Below, piece by piece: positions 11,222 through 21,248 of a stretch of DNA of 64,000 nt. The stretch is from NCBI GenBank assembly GCA_003313425.1, contig NHZP01000046.1, positions 124,001 to 188,000 on the forward strand, written 5' to 3'. Each line of letters starts with the position of its first letter. Position 1 is the first letter of the stretch. Under the pieces are notes generated by a model that saw nothing but the letters and a program-made list of their open reading frames with translations, was not told the origin of the DNA and did no database searches. This DNA comes from Pseudopyrenochaeta lycopersici. Lineage: Eukaryota; Ascomycota; Dothideomycetes; Pleosporales; Pseudopyrenochaetaceae. The translations under genes and the position numbers were made by a program.

Positions 11222-11335
11222 CATGGGACGTATGGGACGCATGGGACGCATGGGATGCATGGGACAAAAGATTCCAGAAACTAATTCAAAAGATCATGGA
11301 AGTTGCCCGTTACGACGCTTGCCAAGCCGGAGACG
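11222..11335 (+). repeat. 9-bp minisatellite with shared flank, locus 1
   Basis: Tandem copies of TGGGACGCA-type units (about five, some with one change), followed by about 70 bp ending GACGCTTGCCAAGCCGGA. The same arrangement occurs at 17166-17298, so this is a dispersed repeat and not an independent microsatellite. Confidence 0.8.
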
Positions 11336-11601
11336 TTTTCGGAGCCGATCCGGAGATATGACTCACCGAAAATCACTCTGCGATTGCAGTAGGCCATCAT
11401 TCTTTCATAGGGACTTGCCCTGTTGGGCATCAACGCCTAAACGCATCAGCGCATCGCTCCCTTACAGTGTTCGTTGGCCTTCACACTTCGCTGACAGCTC
11501 GCACCTCAGTTCTTACAAGTCTCCGTACTCCTCCTCGCTGGCAGGGTCTCGGCTCCATCAGATTCGTACTCGAACCTTCTTGTAATCATACGCGAGGTGA
11601 T

Positions 11602-13201
11602 CTAGGAGATCATCACAACCCTCTCTCCCCCGCACGATATTCTCGGTGGGCTTAGTTCAGCACGGTCTTGTTCTTCTCTTGCGAGTCTGTCTTGTTCTTC
11701 TCTCGCCAACCGCTCCTGCTCTTTCTTCGCAAGCCGCCCCTGTTCTTCTCTCGCGAGTCTGCCCCGTTCCTCCTTCGCAAGACGTTCCTGCTCTTCCCTC
11801 GCCAGCCGTCCCTGTTCCTCCCTCGCCAGTCTTTCTTGTTCTTCTTTCGCAAGTCTCTCCTGTTCCTCCCTCGCTAGTCTCTCTTGTTCTGGTCTTGCCA
11901 ACCGTTCTTGTACCTCCCTTCTGAGTCTCTCTTCTTCTTTTCTCGCAGCCCGCTCCCGCTGCTCCTGCTCTTCTCGTGCCAAGCGTTCTTGTTCTTCTCT
12001 TGCTAACCGCTCTTTTTCCTCCATCGCAGCCCGCTCCTGCCGCTCCTGTTCCTCTCTTACGAGATCTTTCTTGTTCTTCTCTTGTTAACTCCCGCTCCTC
12101 TCGAGCAAGTCTTTCCTGTTCCGCTCTCACTGATCGCTCTTGTTCCTCCCTTGCGAGCTGTTCCTGCCGTTCCCGCTCCTCCCTTGCCAGTCTTTCTTGT
12201 TCCTCCCTTGCGAGCTGTACCTGCAGTTCCCGATCCTCCCGTGCAAGTCTTTCCTGGTCTTCTCGCGCGAGCCGTTCTTGTTCGTGTCGTACAAGCCGCT
12301 CCTGCTCCACTCTTACTTGATCGTCTCCTAGAGGAGCTGAAATTGGAGTATCCAATGGCGACACCTCTTCAGGAAAACGAGGAGTGGGGCGACACGGCTT
12401 ACCGAAAAATGCAAAGTACACGGACATGCGGATGAAGAAAGACGACATCTCATCGCATTGTTCCTCGTCGGTATTGTGTAACTTGTCTATGAAAAGGGAC
12501 AACTTATCCCGTTCGTGATCTTGCGTACGCGGGATCCCGCATCGTCTTAGTGATATGTCAGAGTAATCAATCTCCACTGCAGCTCTCGCCTGCTCCACTG
12601 TTACTGGTTGGGCTGCAGAGAACAGATTCACTATTTGCTCCACGTAGTCCTCAAACGCCACCTCACTGTACTTGTAGCGGGCAGGTTTCCGAGCCTTCAA
12701 TACGGCACTGCGAGCGATCTCCCTGTCGGGTGACCGCTGGGATAGGCTACGTATCCGCTCAGAGTCAAATCTCATCCGCCTTCTCACTAGCTGACTTTGT
12801 CAACAAGTTCTTCTTTGGCTCCGCGGGCATCTGGGGGTAGTCGCGCATCGCGAACATCCATATCTGTCGTCGTCCAAGGTCTACCCAGTCCGCAAGGCTC
12901 CCAGGCCGAAATACGCAGGAGGACTCCGATTCTTGGACCACGCACTGACCAGCTCTATGGTTCGCATCGGAGAACGCGTCTTCTATGGCAGAGGAGACTG
13001 TGCCGCGAGGCAACAGCGGGAACAATCGTTTCACGCTGTCGGCGACGTTTTTGAGGTAGTTGAGGTCCTCGAAGAAGCTGAAGAGAGAAGGGACTAAGCG
13101 ATCAACAGTGGCGGAAAGCACCCTGCTCCATATATCTTCGCGGCCTTCCTTCTCACACCTCTCACAAGCTCCAGCCCTGCGACGTCGCTGTATTTGCTCC
13201 A
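11602..13201 (-). pseudogene. Long coiled-coil protein gene, frameshifted
   Basis: Read from 13201 downward, the first part (to about 12766) contains WMFAMRDYPQMPAEPKKN. The frame then changes near 12780 and continues as RSLSQRSPDREIARSAVLKARKP. From about 12320 it becomes a long charged coiled coil of repeated QERLAREE units, encoded by a repetitive DNA tract. Near 12064 a single extra base shifts the frame; reading one frame over restores QERLAREE repeats down to the stop at 11602. The 5' end is missing: the frame begins without an ATG exactly where the transposase fragment at 13202 starts. I have seen such proteins in Pleosporales-type genomes but do not know their function. Confidence 0.6.
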
Positions 13202-13948
13202 CTTAAAGCCGCCTTCCGCGAACAAGTCGAGCGACTGGAGCGAGGAGGTGTTAACACAATCGGCAAAGAGCATTTTACTTCTCTATTTAGCCCTGCAAGA
13301 GGAAAGGCATTTACAGTCAAGAACATCAAGGCTGGCTTTGCTGCGAGTGGGCTAATTCCATTTAACCCAGATAGAGTGTTTAACAGCATGCCAAAGCCCG
13401 TCGCTGAATTAACCGCGTCAGAAGTCGCTAAAGATATCGTCGGGTCGAGTGCTCAAGAAGCCGTTCCACAGACACCTACCACGCCAGTGTCAGCAGAGGG
13501 TCTCTTATCCCTACAGAATCTGATCATCAAGCAGGACGCTCAAGCTTTAGACGAGAAGAGCAAACAAAACCTACAGAGACATCTTCGTAAATTTGCGAAA
13601 GCCGCCCAACTGTCCTTTGCCAAAGGGACGCTCCAGCAGAACCATATCCGGTTTTTATTGAAGGTTAATAATGAAGCTAAAGTTCGACGGTCCACGAAAA
13701 CATTGGTACTAGGAACAGCTAAGGTCATGGGATACGAGGAGCTTCAAGACGCGCGAGCGAAGCGTGCTGAAAAGGACGCTGCTAAAGCGACAAAAACCAA
13801 GGGGAAACGAGGTCGGAAGCGAACGAAAGGGACTTTAGAGGTAGACGCAACAGAGCCACCGGCCAAGGTGGCGCGAATGAGTGAAGTGCTGGAGCCAATG
13901 CAAGCGGCGATGTCGTCGTGGAGGGCCCCTATGGCGCGAATGTATTAG
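13202..13948 (+). pseudogene. pogo/Fot1-like transposase, C-terminal part
   Basis: An open frame from 13202 encodes about 248 residues with the motif GFAASGLIPFNPDRV. That motif is typical of the end of the DDE domain in CENP-B-type (pogo/Fot1) transposases. It is followed by a basic tail rich in Lys/Arg (KTKGKRGRKRTKGT). The CENP-B DNA-binding domain and the first two catalytic aspartates are absent, so it cannot be active. Its left edge abuts the truncated coiled-coil gene on the other strand, marking a rearrangement or insertion breakpoint near 13200. Confidence 0.8.
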
Positions 13949-14442
13949 ACAGTACTCTCGAGCTTGCCTCCATCGTTATTCTAATCTTGGAGTTGTATCG
14001 ACTGCATTGAAAGGACCAGGTAATTTTAATAGAACTAGACGTTAACGATGATTCGACACGCGTTTTGCGGTCATCAGTGCTATTTGCCGACTGGTCCATC
14101 GGCGAGCGTGCACGTGCCACCATGGGCGAAGCGTGCCAGTCTAACTAGTCGCGCATTCACGCAGCATTGTTGCGGCCGCTGTACAGCCTCACGGCTACCC
14201 GCTTGAGGTCTGATGCGCCGCCATCGCCAACCAAAGAATGTGACACGGTCCATCAGAGCCAGCTTGTGACTCTCAGAACGCTGTTTTATTGTCAAGATAT
14301 CCGGAGCTATATTATCAGCTACTCGTTCTCCTATCACTAGGCTGACTTCTACAGTGAAAGGGAAAACTAGCTGCCACACTCTCGTCGAGCCTCTTCTGTC
14401 TCTTTCCTACCGCACGCGGCCGCCACATATCCATATGAATCG
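13949..14442. other. Intergenic, upstream of the HET-NACHT gene
   Basis: No gene is recognised. It should contain the promoter of the HET-NACHT gene; no clear TATA box was identified close to 14443. Confidence 0.4.
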
Positions 14443-16686
14443 ATGCGTCTTCTAAAGTACAAAGAAGATGGAGAGCTTATTATCATTAGCTTCGACGATA
14501 ACGCAATACCTCCATATGCCATACTTTCACACACTTGGGGAGCTGATGACGAAGAGGTGACTTTTGCAGACTTTGTAAAAGGCGACGGCAAGGCTAAGCC
14601 TGGCTACGAGAAGATTCGCTTCTGCGGAGAACATGCACGGCATGATGGTCTGCAGTACTTCTGGATTGACACATGCTGCATCGATACATCAGACAAGGCT
14701 GAGCATTCGTGGGCTATCAGGTCCATGTTTCGTTGGTACCAAAACGCGACGAAATGCTATGTATACCTATCAGACGTATCAACAAGGGAGCGGAAAGCCA
14801 GCAGTATGCTTAGCGAATTTACTTGGGAGCCTGCTTTCAGGTCAAGTCGCTGGTTCACACGCGGTTGGACGCTTCAAGAGCTTCTTGCCCCTCGTACAGT
14901 CGAGTTCTTTTCTAAAGAACGAGAGAAGCTTGGTGACAAGGTGACGCTAAAGCCATTAATCTACAAAATCACCAGTATACCGCACGAAGTGCTCGACGGA
15001 GCTCCTCTCTCCTGCTTTAGCGTCGACGAGCGGCTGCGGTGGAAAGGCGACAGGGAGACCAAACGTGGCGAAGATGCGTGGTATTCATTATCAGGCATCT
15101 TTGGTGTTGAGATAGCGCCGGCTTACAGCGAAGGGGCGGCAAGCGCGTTCAGACGTCTGATGGACGAAATCCATAAGGGGGAAAGATGCATTCAAGACAT
15201 ACGGCATACGGATCCGCGTGACGACAAGAAGCGTATTGAAGATACAAAGGGTGGGCTGCTAGCAGACTCCTACCGATGGGTTCTCGACAACAATACCTTC
15301 CAGCAATGGCAACAGGACCCGCACAGCCGACTGTTATGGGTAAAAGGTGGTCCTGGTAAAGGCAAGACGATGCTGCTCTGCGGCATCATCGACGAGCTGC
15401 ACAGCTCGATGCCTCGATCTACCCTTCTGTCGTACTTTTTCTGCCAAGCGACCGATTCGCGCATCAACAGCGCCACTGCTGTGTTACGCGGATTGCTGTA
15501 CATGCTCGTAAACCAGCAACCGTCACTTGTATCGCACATCCGCAAGAAGTACGATCACGCGGGCAAAACCTTGTTCGAGGATACGAATGCATGGGTAGCC
15601 CTGACAGAGATCTTCGTGGACGTGCTTCGAGACCCAAGCCTGAGCACGGCGTACCTAATCGTCGACGCCCTAGATGAATGCATCACTGATCTGCCTAAAC
15701 TGCTTAAATTTGTGGCAGAACATTCATCTGCGTCTCGCCGCGTCAAGTGGATTGTCTCTAGCCGTAATTGGCCAGATATCGAAGCACAATTAGAGCGGGC
15801 CGGGCAAAAAGTGAGACTGAGCCTTGAGCTAAACGCAGAGTCAGTCGCCGCGGCGGTCAACATCTTCATCCAGCAAAAAGTGGCCCAGTTGGCGCAGGAT
15901 AAGCAATACAAAGTAGAGATTCGATCTGCCGTGCTCCAACATTTAACGTCAAATGCTAACGGTACCTTTCTCTGGGTAGCGTTAGTATGCCAAGATCTGA
16001 AAGCGACACCAAAATGGAACGTGCTGAGGAAGATAGCGTTATTCCCACCTGGGCTAGACGCTTTGTACGAGCGGATGATGAACCAAATTAACGAATCAGA
16101 TAGTGCTGGGATCTGTCAGCAGGTGCTCGCGTCGACTGTACTCTTCTATCGACCTGTTACGATCCCCGAATTAATTACGCTCGTGCAACTACTTGATAAC
16201 TTTGTTGATGATATAGAGTCAGTGCGAGAGATTATTAGCCTTTGTGGATCATTCCTTACTCTTCGAGAAGACACGATCTATTTTGTGCACCAATCCGCAA
16301 AGGACTTCCTACACACAAAGGCGTTTAAAAAGGTTTTTCCAGATGGCACCGCAACCGTCCATCAGGTAATCTATTCGAGATCGCTAGCAATCCTATCTAG
16401 GACATTGCATAGGGACATATACGAACTTCAAGCATTAGGATTTCCTATCAAAAACGTCAAGCCGCCTAATCCAGACCCATTAGCAGGGTTGCGCTATCCC
16501 TGTATTTACTGGATTGATCATCTCTACAACTCAAAACATAAGTCTTGTGCGCGTAGTGTTAGCGATGTACAAGTTACGGCTGTTCTCGATCAGTTCCTAC
16601 GGAAGAAGTATCTCTACTGGCTAGAAGGACTTAGTCTATGCCATCTAGTGCATCTAACCAAACTAGTTCGAGCAATGCATATATAA
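14443..16686 (+). CDS. HET-NACHT STAND protein without repeat sensor
   Basis: A single 747-residue frame from ATG 14443. Residues 1-150 carry the HET signature blocks: YAILSHTWG (25-33), YFWIDTCCID (72-81) and RGWTLQELLAP (140-150). In filamentous fungi HET domains trigger incompatibility cell death. A NACHT ATPase follows, with Walker A GGPGKGKT (302-309) and Walker B YLIVDALDEC (404-413), then the winged-helix-like region with FLWVALVCQDL and the terminal helix YLYWLEGLSLC. The architecture matches HNWD proteins such as HET-E, but the frame ends at MHI just after the position where the WD40 region normally begins. No WD40 units follow in 16687-17160. The effector and switch domains are intact, so it may be a sensor-less or truncated paralogue. 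Confidence 0.88.
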   Translation: MRLLKYKEDGELIIISFDDNAIPPYAILSHTWGADDEEVTFADFVKGDGKAKPGYEKIRFCGEHARHDGLQYFWIDTCCIDTSDKAEHSWAIRSMFRWYQNATKCYVYLSDVSTRERKASSMLSEFTWEPAFRSSRWFTRGWTLQELLAPRTVEFFSKEREKLGDKVTLKPLIYKITSIPHEVLDGAPLSCFSVDERLRWKGDRETKRGEDAWYSLSGIFGVEIAPAYSEGAASAFRRLMDEIHKGERCIQDIRHTDPRDDKKRIEDTKGGLLADSYRWVLDNNTFQQWQQDPHSRLLWVKGGPGKGKTMLLCGIIDELHSSMPRSTLLSYFFCQATDSRINSATAVLRGLLYMLVNQQPSLVSHIRKKYDHAGKTLFEDTNAWVALTEIFVDVLRDPSLSTAYLIVDALDECITDLPKLLKFVAEHSSASRRVKWIVSSRNWPDIEAQLERAGQKVRLSLELNAESVAAAVNIFIQQKVAQLAQDKQYKVEIRSAVLQHLTSNANGTFLWVALVCQDLKATPKWNVLRKIALFPPGLDALYERMMNQINESDSAGICQQVLASTVLFYRPVTIPELITLVQLLDNFVDDIESVREIISLCGSFLTLREDTIYFVHQSAKDFLHTKAFKKVFPDGTATVHQVIYSRSLAILSRTLHRDIYELQALGFPIKNVKPPNPDPLAGLRYPCIYWIDHLYNSKHKSCARSVSDVQVTAVLDQFLRKKYLYWLEGLSLCHLVHLTKLVRAMHI

Positions 16687-17165
16687 ACGGAGTAGAACAA
16701 GGCTGTTTAAAGGACAATACGGCCAGGGTGATGATACATCCCTGAATAAGCAAGCGAAAGATGGGTTGAACATAGAGAAAAGTCGGTGAGGCTCCTAAAC
16801 GCCACAAGACAAAGATCTGGGCAGAGCCGGTCAGCCAAAGGATCTCGGCACAAATGAGCGCTGGAGGACGAGGATCATGGAGCGTTGCCTGGAAGAGGTC
16901 AAGCGGTAAACAAAGTGAACCTAAGGTAGTTGGGCGCTGGGGCGACATGGCAACACCTCGGAGATAGGCGAGGCGTAAGTGATGCAGCCTTTCTGCAGCC
17001 TAATGGAACTCAAGGGTCTGCACGCAGAACGAGTGGATGAAGTTTGGAACAAAACGTGGTGATGAATGGACTTGATTGGAGATCACATTGTGTCCAGTGC
17101 GAGCATGCCAAAGGCACTGTCCTGATATATAGTCAAATGGACGCCCTTCCTTCTTCTGCGTCAGT
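16687..17165. other. Downstream of HET-NACHT, no WD40 found
   Basis: A minus-strand hydrophobic frame (16631-16948) has no recognised motif and may be chance. No GHS...IWD repeats occur on either strand here. Confidence 0.4.
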
Positions 17166-17298
17166 ATCGCATGGGACGCATGGGACGCATGGGACGCATG
17201 GGACGCATGGGACGCATGGGACGCATGGGACGGAAGATTTAAGAAGCTAACTCAAAAGTTGTTAGTCCCATCCATCACGGCGCTTGCCAAGCCGGAAT
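17166..17298 (+). repeat. 9-bp minisatellite with shared flank, locus 2
   Basis: About seven perfect tandem copies of TGGGACGCA, followed by a flank related to 11266-11335 and ending CGCTTGCCAAGCCGGA. The repeat truncates the 3' end of the membrane-protein remnant on the minus strand. Confidence 0.85.
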
Positions 17299-17660
17299 TG
17301 CTGTAGCGGCGGTACAGCTGCTTCTTGCTAGCGATATAGCGCCTTCGTTTATGGACAATCCTGAAATTGCAACGTTATTATCCCTCATAAGGCCCATAAA
17401 CCAGCAGATCCCAGCGATCCCTAGGATAAAACAGACCAGCGCAATTACCAAGAGTGGGACATTCTGTATTGCATGCTGAATGAGGGATTGTCGCCGGGAA
17501 AACAACGAAGCCAGCCAGTAGTATCCACAAAGAAAAGACTGCGAGCAGATTGAATAGTTCGGGTACTTTGTATGACTGAACAATGAGATCATTGTATCTG
17601 CTCTCTCGTGCAGATTCGTGTCGGACTGGAGCAGAGTCCATTGCAGCGTTAGAGTTTGAA
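17290..17660 (-). pseudogene. Integral membrane protein fragment
   Basis: Reading from 17660 downward gives YKVPELFNLLAVFSLWILLAGFVVFPAT. A frame change follows near 17490, then NVPLLVIALVCFILGIAGICWF. The pattern of two hydrophobic helices separated by a short loop resembles a family of uncharacterised fungal integral membrane proteins. The frame break and loss of both ends (repeat A scar at 17661, minisatellite flank at 17298) make it a remnant. Confidence 0.45.
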
Positions 17661-17728
17661 CCTACGATGTCCACTGCAACCTCCCTACAGATATTGGCTA
17701 CCGCCGATGTATGCCCTAAGGAATGCAT
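17661..17728 (-). repeat. Repeat family A, 68-bp fragment (copy 6)
   Basis: Nearly identical to 27750-27809 (CCTACGATGTCCACTGCAAC... through GCCGATGTATGCCC). It separates two truncated minus-strand genes. The upstream gene's frame runs into it and stops, and the downstream membrane-protein frame begins inside it. It marks an insertion scar or recombination point. Confidence 0.8.
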
Positions 17729-18611
17729 TAAAATGCCGAGCGGAGAACAAATAGCTGGATGCTGCCCGGTGTTTGCGGACCCGGTCTGAGGCTCTAAGCA
17801 GGCAATCTCTTAGGCGTCGATGGCGAGACTTGTTCGACATTTTAGCTATAGGAGGTAGCGCAATCACATCAAGGCTCGAAAAGCGCTCTGAAAAGCTTTT
17901 CGAGGTGTCTGCGCTGAGCGTTCGGAGCAGCCACTCCTTGATTTCTCCCTCTCGTGTTCGCGCACTGCTCTCGGTAACAACCACCAGACTTGGGAAAGTG
18001 TTGTTCGGCAGAACCGAAGCTTGAGGCTTTTCAAGCCACGAAGCAATGTGACGAGACACTGCCCTGAGGCCACCTAGATCAGTCGAAAATAGACAAAAAA
18101 CGTCAGCGAAAGGATGGAGTAGGCGAGCATAGAGATGCTCGGCAGCCTTACTCGCAGTCGCTGGCTCTCCTAGATTGCGCACGAGCGGCTGCGTGATGGT
18201 CTCGTGACACTCGTCGTTGTCCAGCGCACTTCGTCTCAGACTCCTCTCGGGTATGTCACTGTCTGCAATAAAGATGGGCCGGTCGCTAAAGGCGCTCAAA
18301 GGCTCCAAGTGAAGATGGATTTCTCCGTGGGCGTGCCTGCCCTTGGATCTGTTGGCCGACTTTGCTGGCAGGGAATGCTGAAGAGCTAAAGCTTTCGATA
18401 CATTACCGATGAAAACGAACAAGCTTGGGTGCTGTGTTAGTGTGTACGGGTTGTTTGGGAGAAGAGACTGCGGCCTATCGGACTCCAAGAGGGATGTCAC
18501 GTTGCCTTCTGTGGAGATTCCAAGCCACTGACTATGATTGCAGCGTTTCATTGCTTGGGTAGCACAGTCTTGCAAAGGGAAGTAAACATGGGCAGATGCA
18601 ACTTTTAACAC
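17685..18611 (-). pseudogene. N-terminal region of a patatin-type NLR-like protein, 3' truncated
   Basis: An open frame of about 300 residues with LFVFIGNVSKALALQ, GEIHLHLEP, ADSDIPERS, ECHETITQPL, PFADVFCLFSTDLGGLRAV and FPSLVVVTE. These blocks match, from memory, the N-terminal region (possibly a GTPase-like fold) of large fungal proteins often annotated as FabD/lysophospholipase or patatin-like, which continue into RING and patatin domains. Here the frame ends at SARHFNAF where the 68-bp repeat A fragment begins, and the last eleven codons come from that repeat. The first ATG in frame is at 18551; the frame opens slightly earlier with GTG, so the true start is uncertain. The patatin domain is missing. 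Confidence 0.6.
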
Positions 18612-19552
18612 CCCGCTTGAGCTACTTTAGCGATGGCCTAATTTTAGAGGAGCCCATTTTGGATGGGCCAGATTGGGCGAAGCTTGTCGGAAGCCTCGCC
18701 TGCACGACAGCATGTACCAGCAGAACCAATGTTTTCTAGTTGGTGGAATATCAATAGATTTTTGACACATGAACCTCTACACATCTGTAGAGTGACTATT
18801 ATTAGGTAGTGAAAGCTCTGCGGTTCTACGTTACTGTGCACATATGAGCGAAGGCGTACACGCTTGCAAACGTTGCCAGCAGCGGAGTACAGTTGCCAAT
18901 CGAGGGGCGACAAAAATGCAAATGCATTTATCCCTGGAAGCATTGGAACACAACTCGTGCGGCAGCCTCTGACTGTGGCAGCTCTGGTGGCTAGCAGGTT
19001 AAAAAGTAGCATGAGTAGTTAGTTAGAGCCATGAGTTCGTCGTCCAGCATCCTAGCCATGTCGCATGATTAACCTGTTGGGATGGGATAGACTTCCCGCC
19101 CAGTCACTACTTCAAACTTAACACTAAGTTAGTGCTAGACGTCACACCTAAGCGACAAAGAAGAACATGAAGTTATGCGATGAGAATAACTTAAAAAAAA
19201 TAATGATTTACCGCCTCAGCTCTGCGTCCAGTAAGGTTGCAACTGTGATCCATAACCACTGATCAAAGACCGTGTACGTCTCAAGTAATTATATATTTGC
19301 TGGACAAACTATAAAGGAATCCGATACTCTGTAAAGCCCGCTGATCATTCATTATAACAGTCTTTATCCGATAACTAGGCATTGGTGGTGTTAGTCGCAG
19401 CCGCATACCTCTTACCACTGAAAAAGCTGGGCATGGCGCTAACATACGCCCAAATGCCCCGCCGCCTACCTGGCAAAACATCAATGACTTCTAATGTAGT
19501 GCGCTGGCCCATCGCTTGGCACACGCTCGCTCGAGCACTGGCGGATCTACGG
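18612..19552. other. Intergenic
   Basis: AT-rich with scattered short frames. The part nearest 19553 may include decayed C-terminal coding sequence of the ferric reductase (CQAMGQRT is legible in one minus frame near 19515). No other feature is seen. Confidence 0.4.
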
Positions 19553-20935
19553 CTATTCGCGCATACTACATGCTACTGTTAGTACTGCTTCTTGAGTCCC
19601 TAGAGTCCAATACTCACGAGCAACCAGCGTTTTGCCTTTTGCGCTTTCCACCTCATTTCTGATTCGAGCTTCTATATCAAGAGGGGGATAGTGATAGTGG
19701 AGCCGATTTGGTCTGCTGGTGTTTGCTTTCGGCGGAGCGTAGACTCCGCCCATGCTTCGATTGGAAGAGACAAAGTCACCCTGAATGAAGACGTGTACTC
19801 GTAGAATCTGTGTAGTCTTAGCAGAGTCTACTTAATAGAAGGGCTGAACTTACAAACTGCACGTCCATAGATAGAAGGTCGTGCATGATGCCAGTCACCC
19901 AATGCTTATGCCCTACAAAACGTCATCCATGGTTCATGCGTGCTGCAGAACGACTCACCTTCAGACTCAATCTCCCAGAGTAGAATTATCCGTTGGGCAG
20001 TGACTTCGCGGTTTTGGTGACCTTCAAGTAACAGTCGAACGTAAGGAAGCTGGGCGGCAATGCCGATACCGGTGGCAAACAACACAATGGTGCCATACGA
20101 CTGGAGCCCGAGCGATGTGCCAAATGGGCCTTCAACGATTGCTTTCGCAGTAGTTCCGGTCACCAAAGCAGCTGTTAGCCCGTTCCTTTTCTCTACAAGA
20201 AGAGATATCGTATCACCATCCCAGGAACAGACATAGAACGGATGGCTCTGCAAGAAGGCAAGATTTTTCAGGGTGAGCAAGCGGAGGTACAGATACTGGC
20301 CTGGTCGGAAACGCCATGGGCGAGCAAGTTTGAGACGTAGCACCGTGATGTCGGTCGAGGATACTTGCGTTGTGGTAACGCTGGCTACATTGAATCGAGC
20401 GTTACGGCCGAGGTTACGGTACGTGGTGTAGATCAACCACGACATGTACGTGGCCCCATGCAGGCAGAAGGCTGCAAGCAGATATACCCTTGGTGGATGC
20501 AGCAATTTAGCGTGAGGGAGATGCAGCCAGACGGCGCAAAGGGTTAGAGGAGCGAGGATCATATGGAGCTTTGCAAATGCTTCGTAGAAGTGTCGTCTTA
20601 TAGGTCCTGTCGACAAAAGATAGATTGCAGCCATGGCCGACGCAGCCTCGTCGAATCTTCAGCTTTGCGTTTCTAAGCATGGGTGAGGGCAACTTACAAT
20701 CAAACCCGAAATCTGAGACTGGCCGCGAAAACCCTTTTGCGAAGCGGCAGCGATGCTTGCATGGACGAGCGCCTGAACGACTGCAACCCGCCCCGTCCAT
20801 CGGTGCGCCTTTGCATATGTTTCATATCGGATGCCTAGCACGTTAGTGATTGGGTTGATTCTTCCACCGAGAAAGAGCGGGATAGTATTGATAACTGATA
20901 AATGCGCTAGATTATTCCGCTTGATTCTGCAACAA
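19553..20935 (-). pseudogene. Ferric reductase-like transmembrane protein, partial
   Basis: Minus-strand exons can be joined: about 20930-20698, 20646-19959, 19912-19854 and 19807-19553, with introns of 51, 46 and 46 bp. The first exon reads NLAHLSVINTIPLFLGG and HRWTGRVAVVQALVHAS (heme-ligating helix). Then come FAKLHMILAPLTLCAVWLHL, the FAD-binding block RPGQYLYLRL and the NAD-binding start VLFATGIGIAAQLPYVRLLL. This is the order in fungal FRE-type metalloreductases, which reduce Fe(III) or Cu(II) at the plasma membrane. The N-terminal signal peptide and first helices are not found upstream of 20935, and the C-terminus ends early. It is therefore either incomplete or decayed. Confidence 0.7.
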
Positions 20936-21248
20936 CTGGATGTAATATAAACCCATTGCGCGAATTACGATGTTGTGAATACCCAGTGTGTAAAACAGCT
21001 AAACCGCTTTCGCTTTAGCTCGACTCGGCTAATGCCGAGTTTCCATCCTGAGAAGGCGTCTGGTCAGGCATCGGAGCAACGTCGGCTGAATATCTCCTTG
21101 GCAAGGTTGTTTGTTGACAAGACAGGAACGAACGTCATCACGGCATCTAATGCGCTCGCACGTTGCTTCTCAGAGCGATCACAAAACGAACGCTCCTTAA
21201 AAATTTTAGCCGAATACTTGCAATCGATTCACCTAGCTATCGACTTTA

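Noticed and set aside
11646..12435. Plus-strand Leu/Pro/Ser-rich and Phe-rich frames
   Set aside because: They are antisense readings of the QERLAREE coiled-coil repeat and have no independent support.
16631..16948. Minus-strand hydrophobic protein of about 105 residues
   Set aside because: No family motif, overlaps the HET-NACHT 3' end, and no splice partners could be found.
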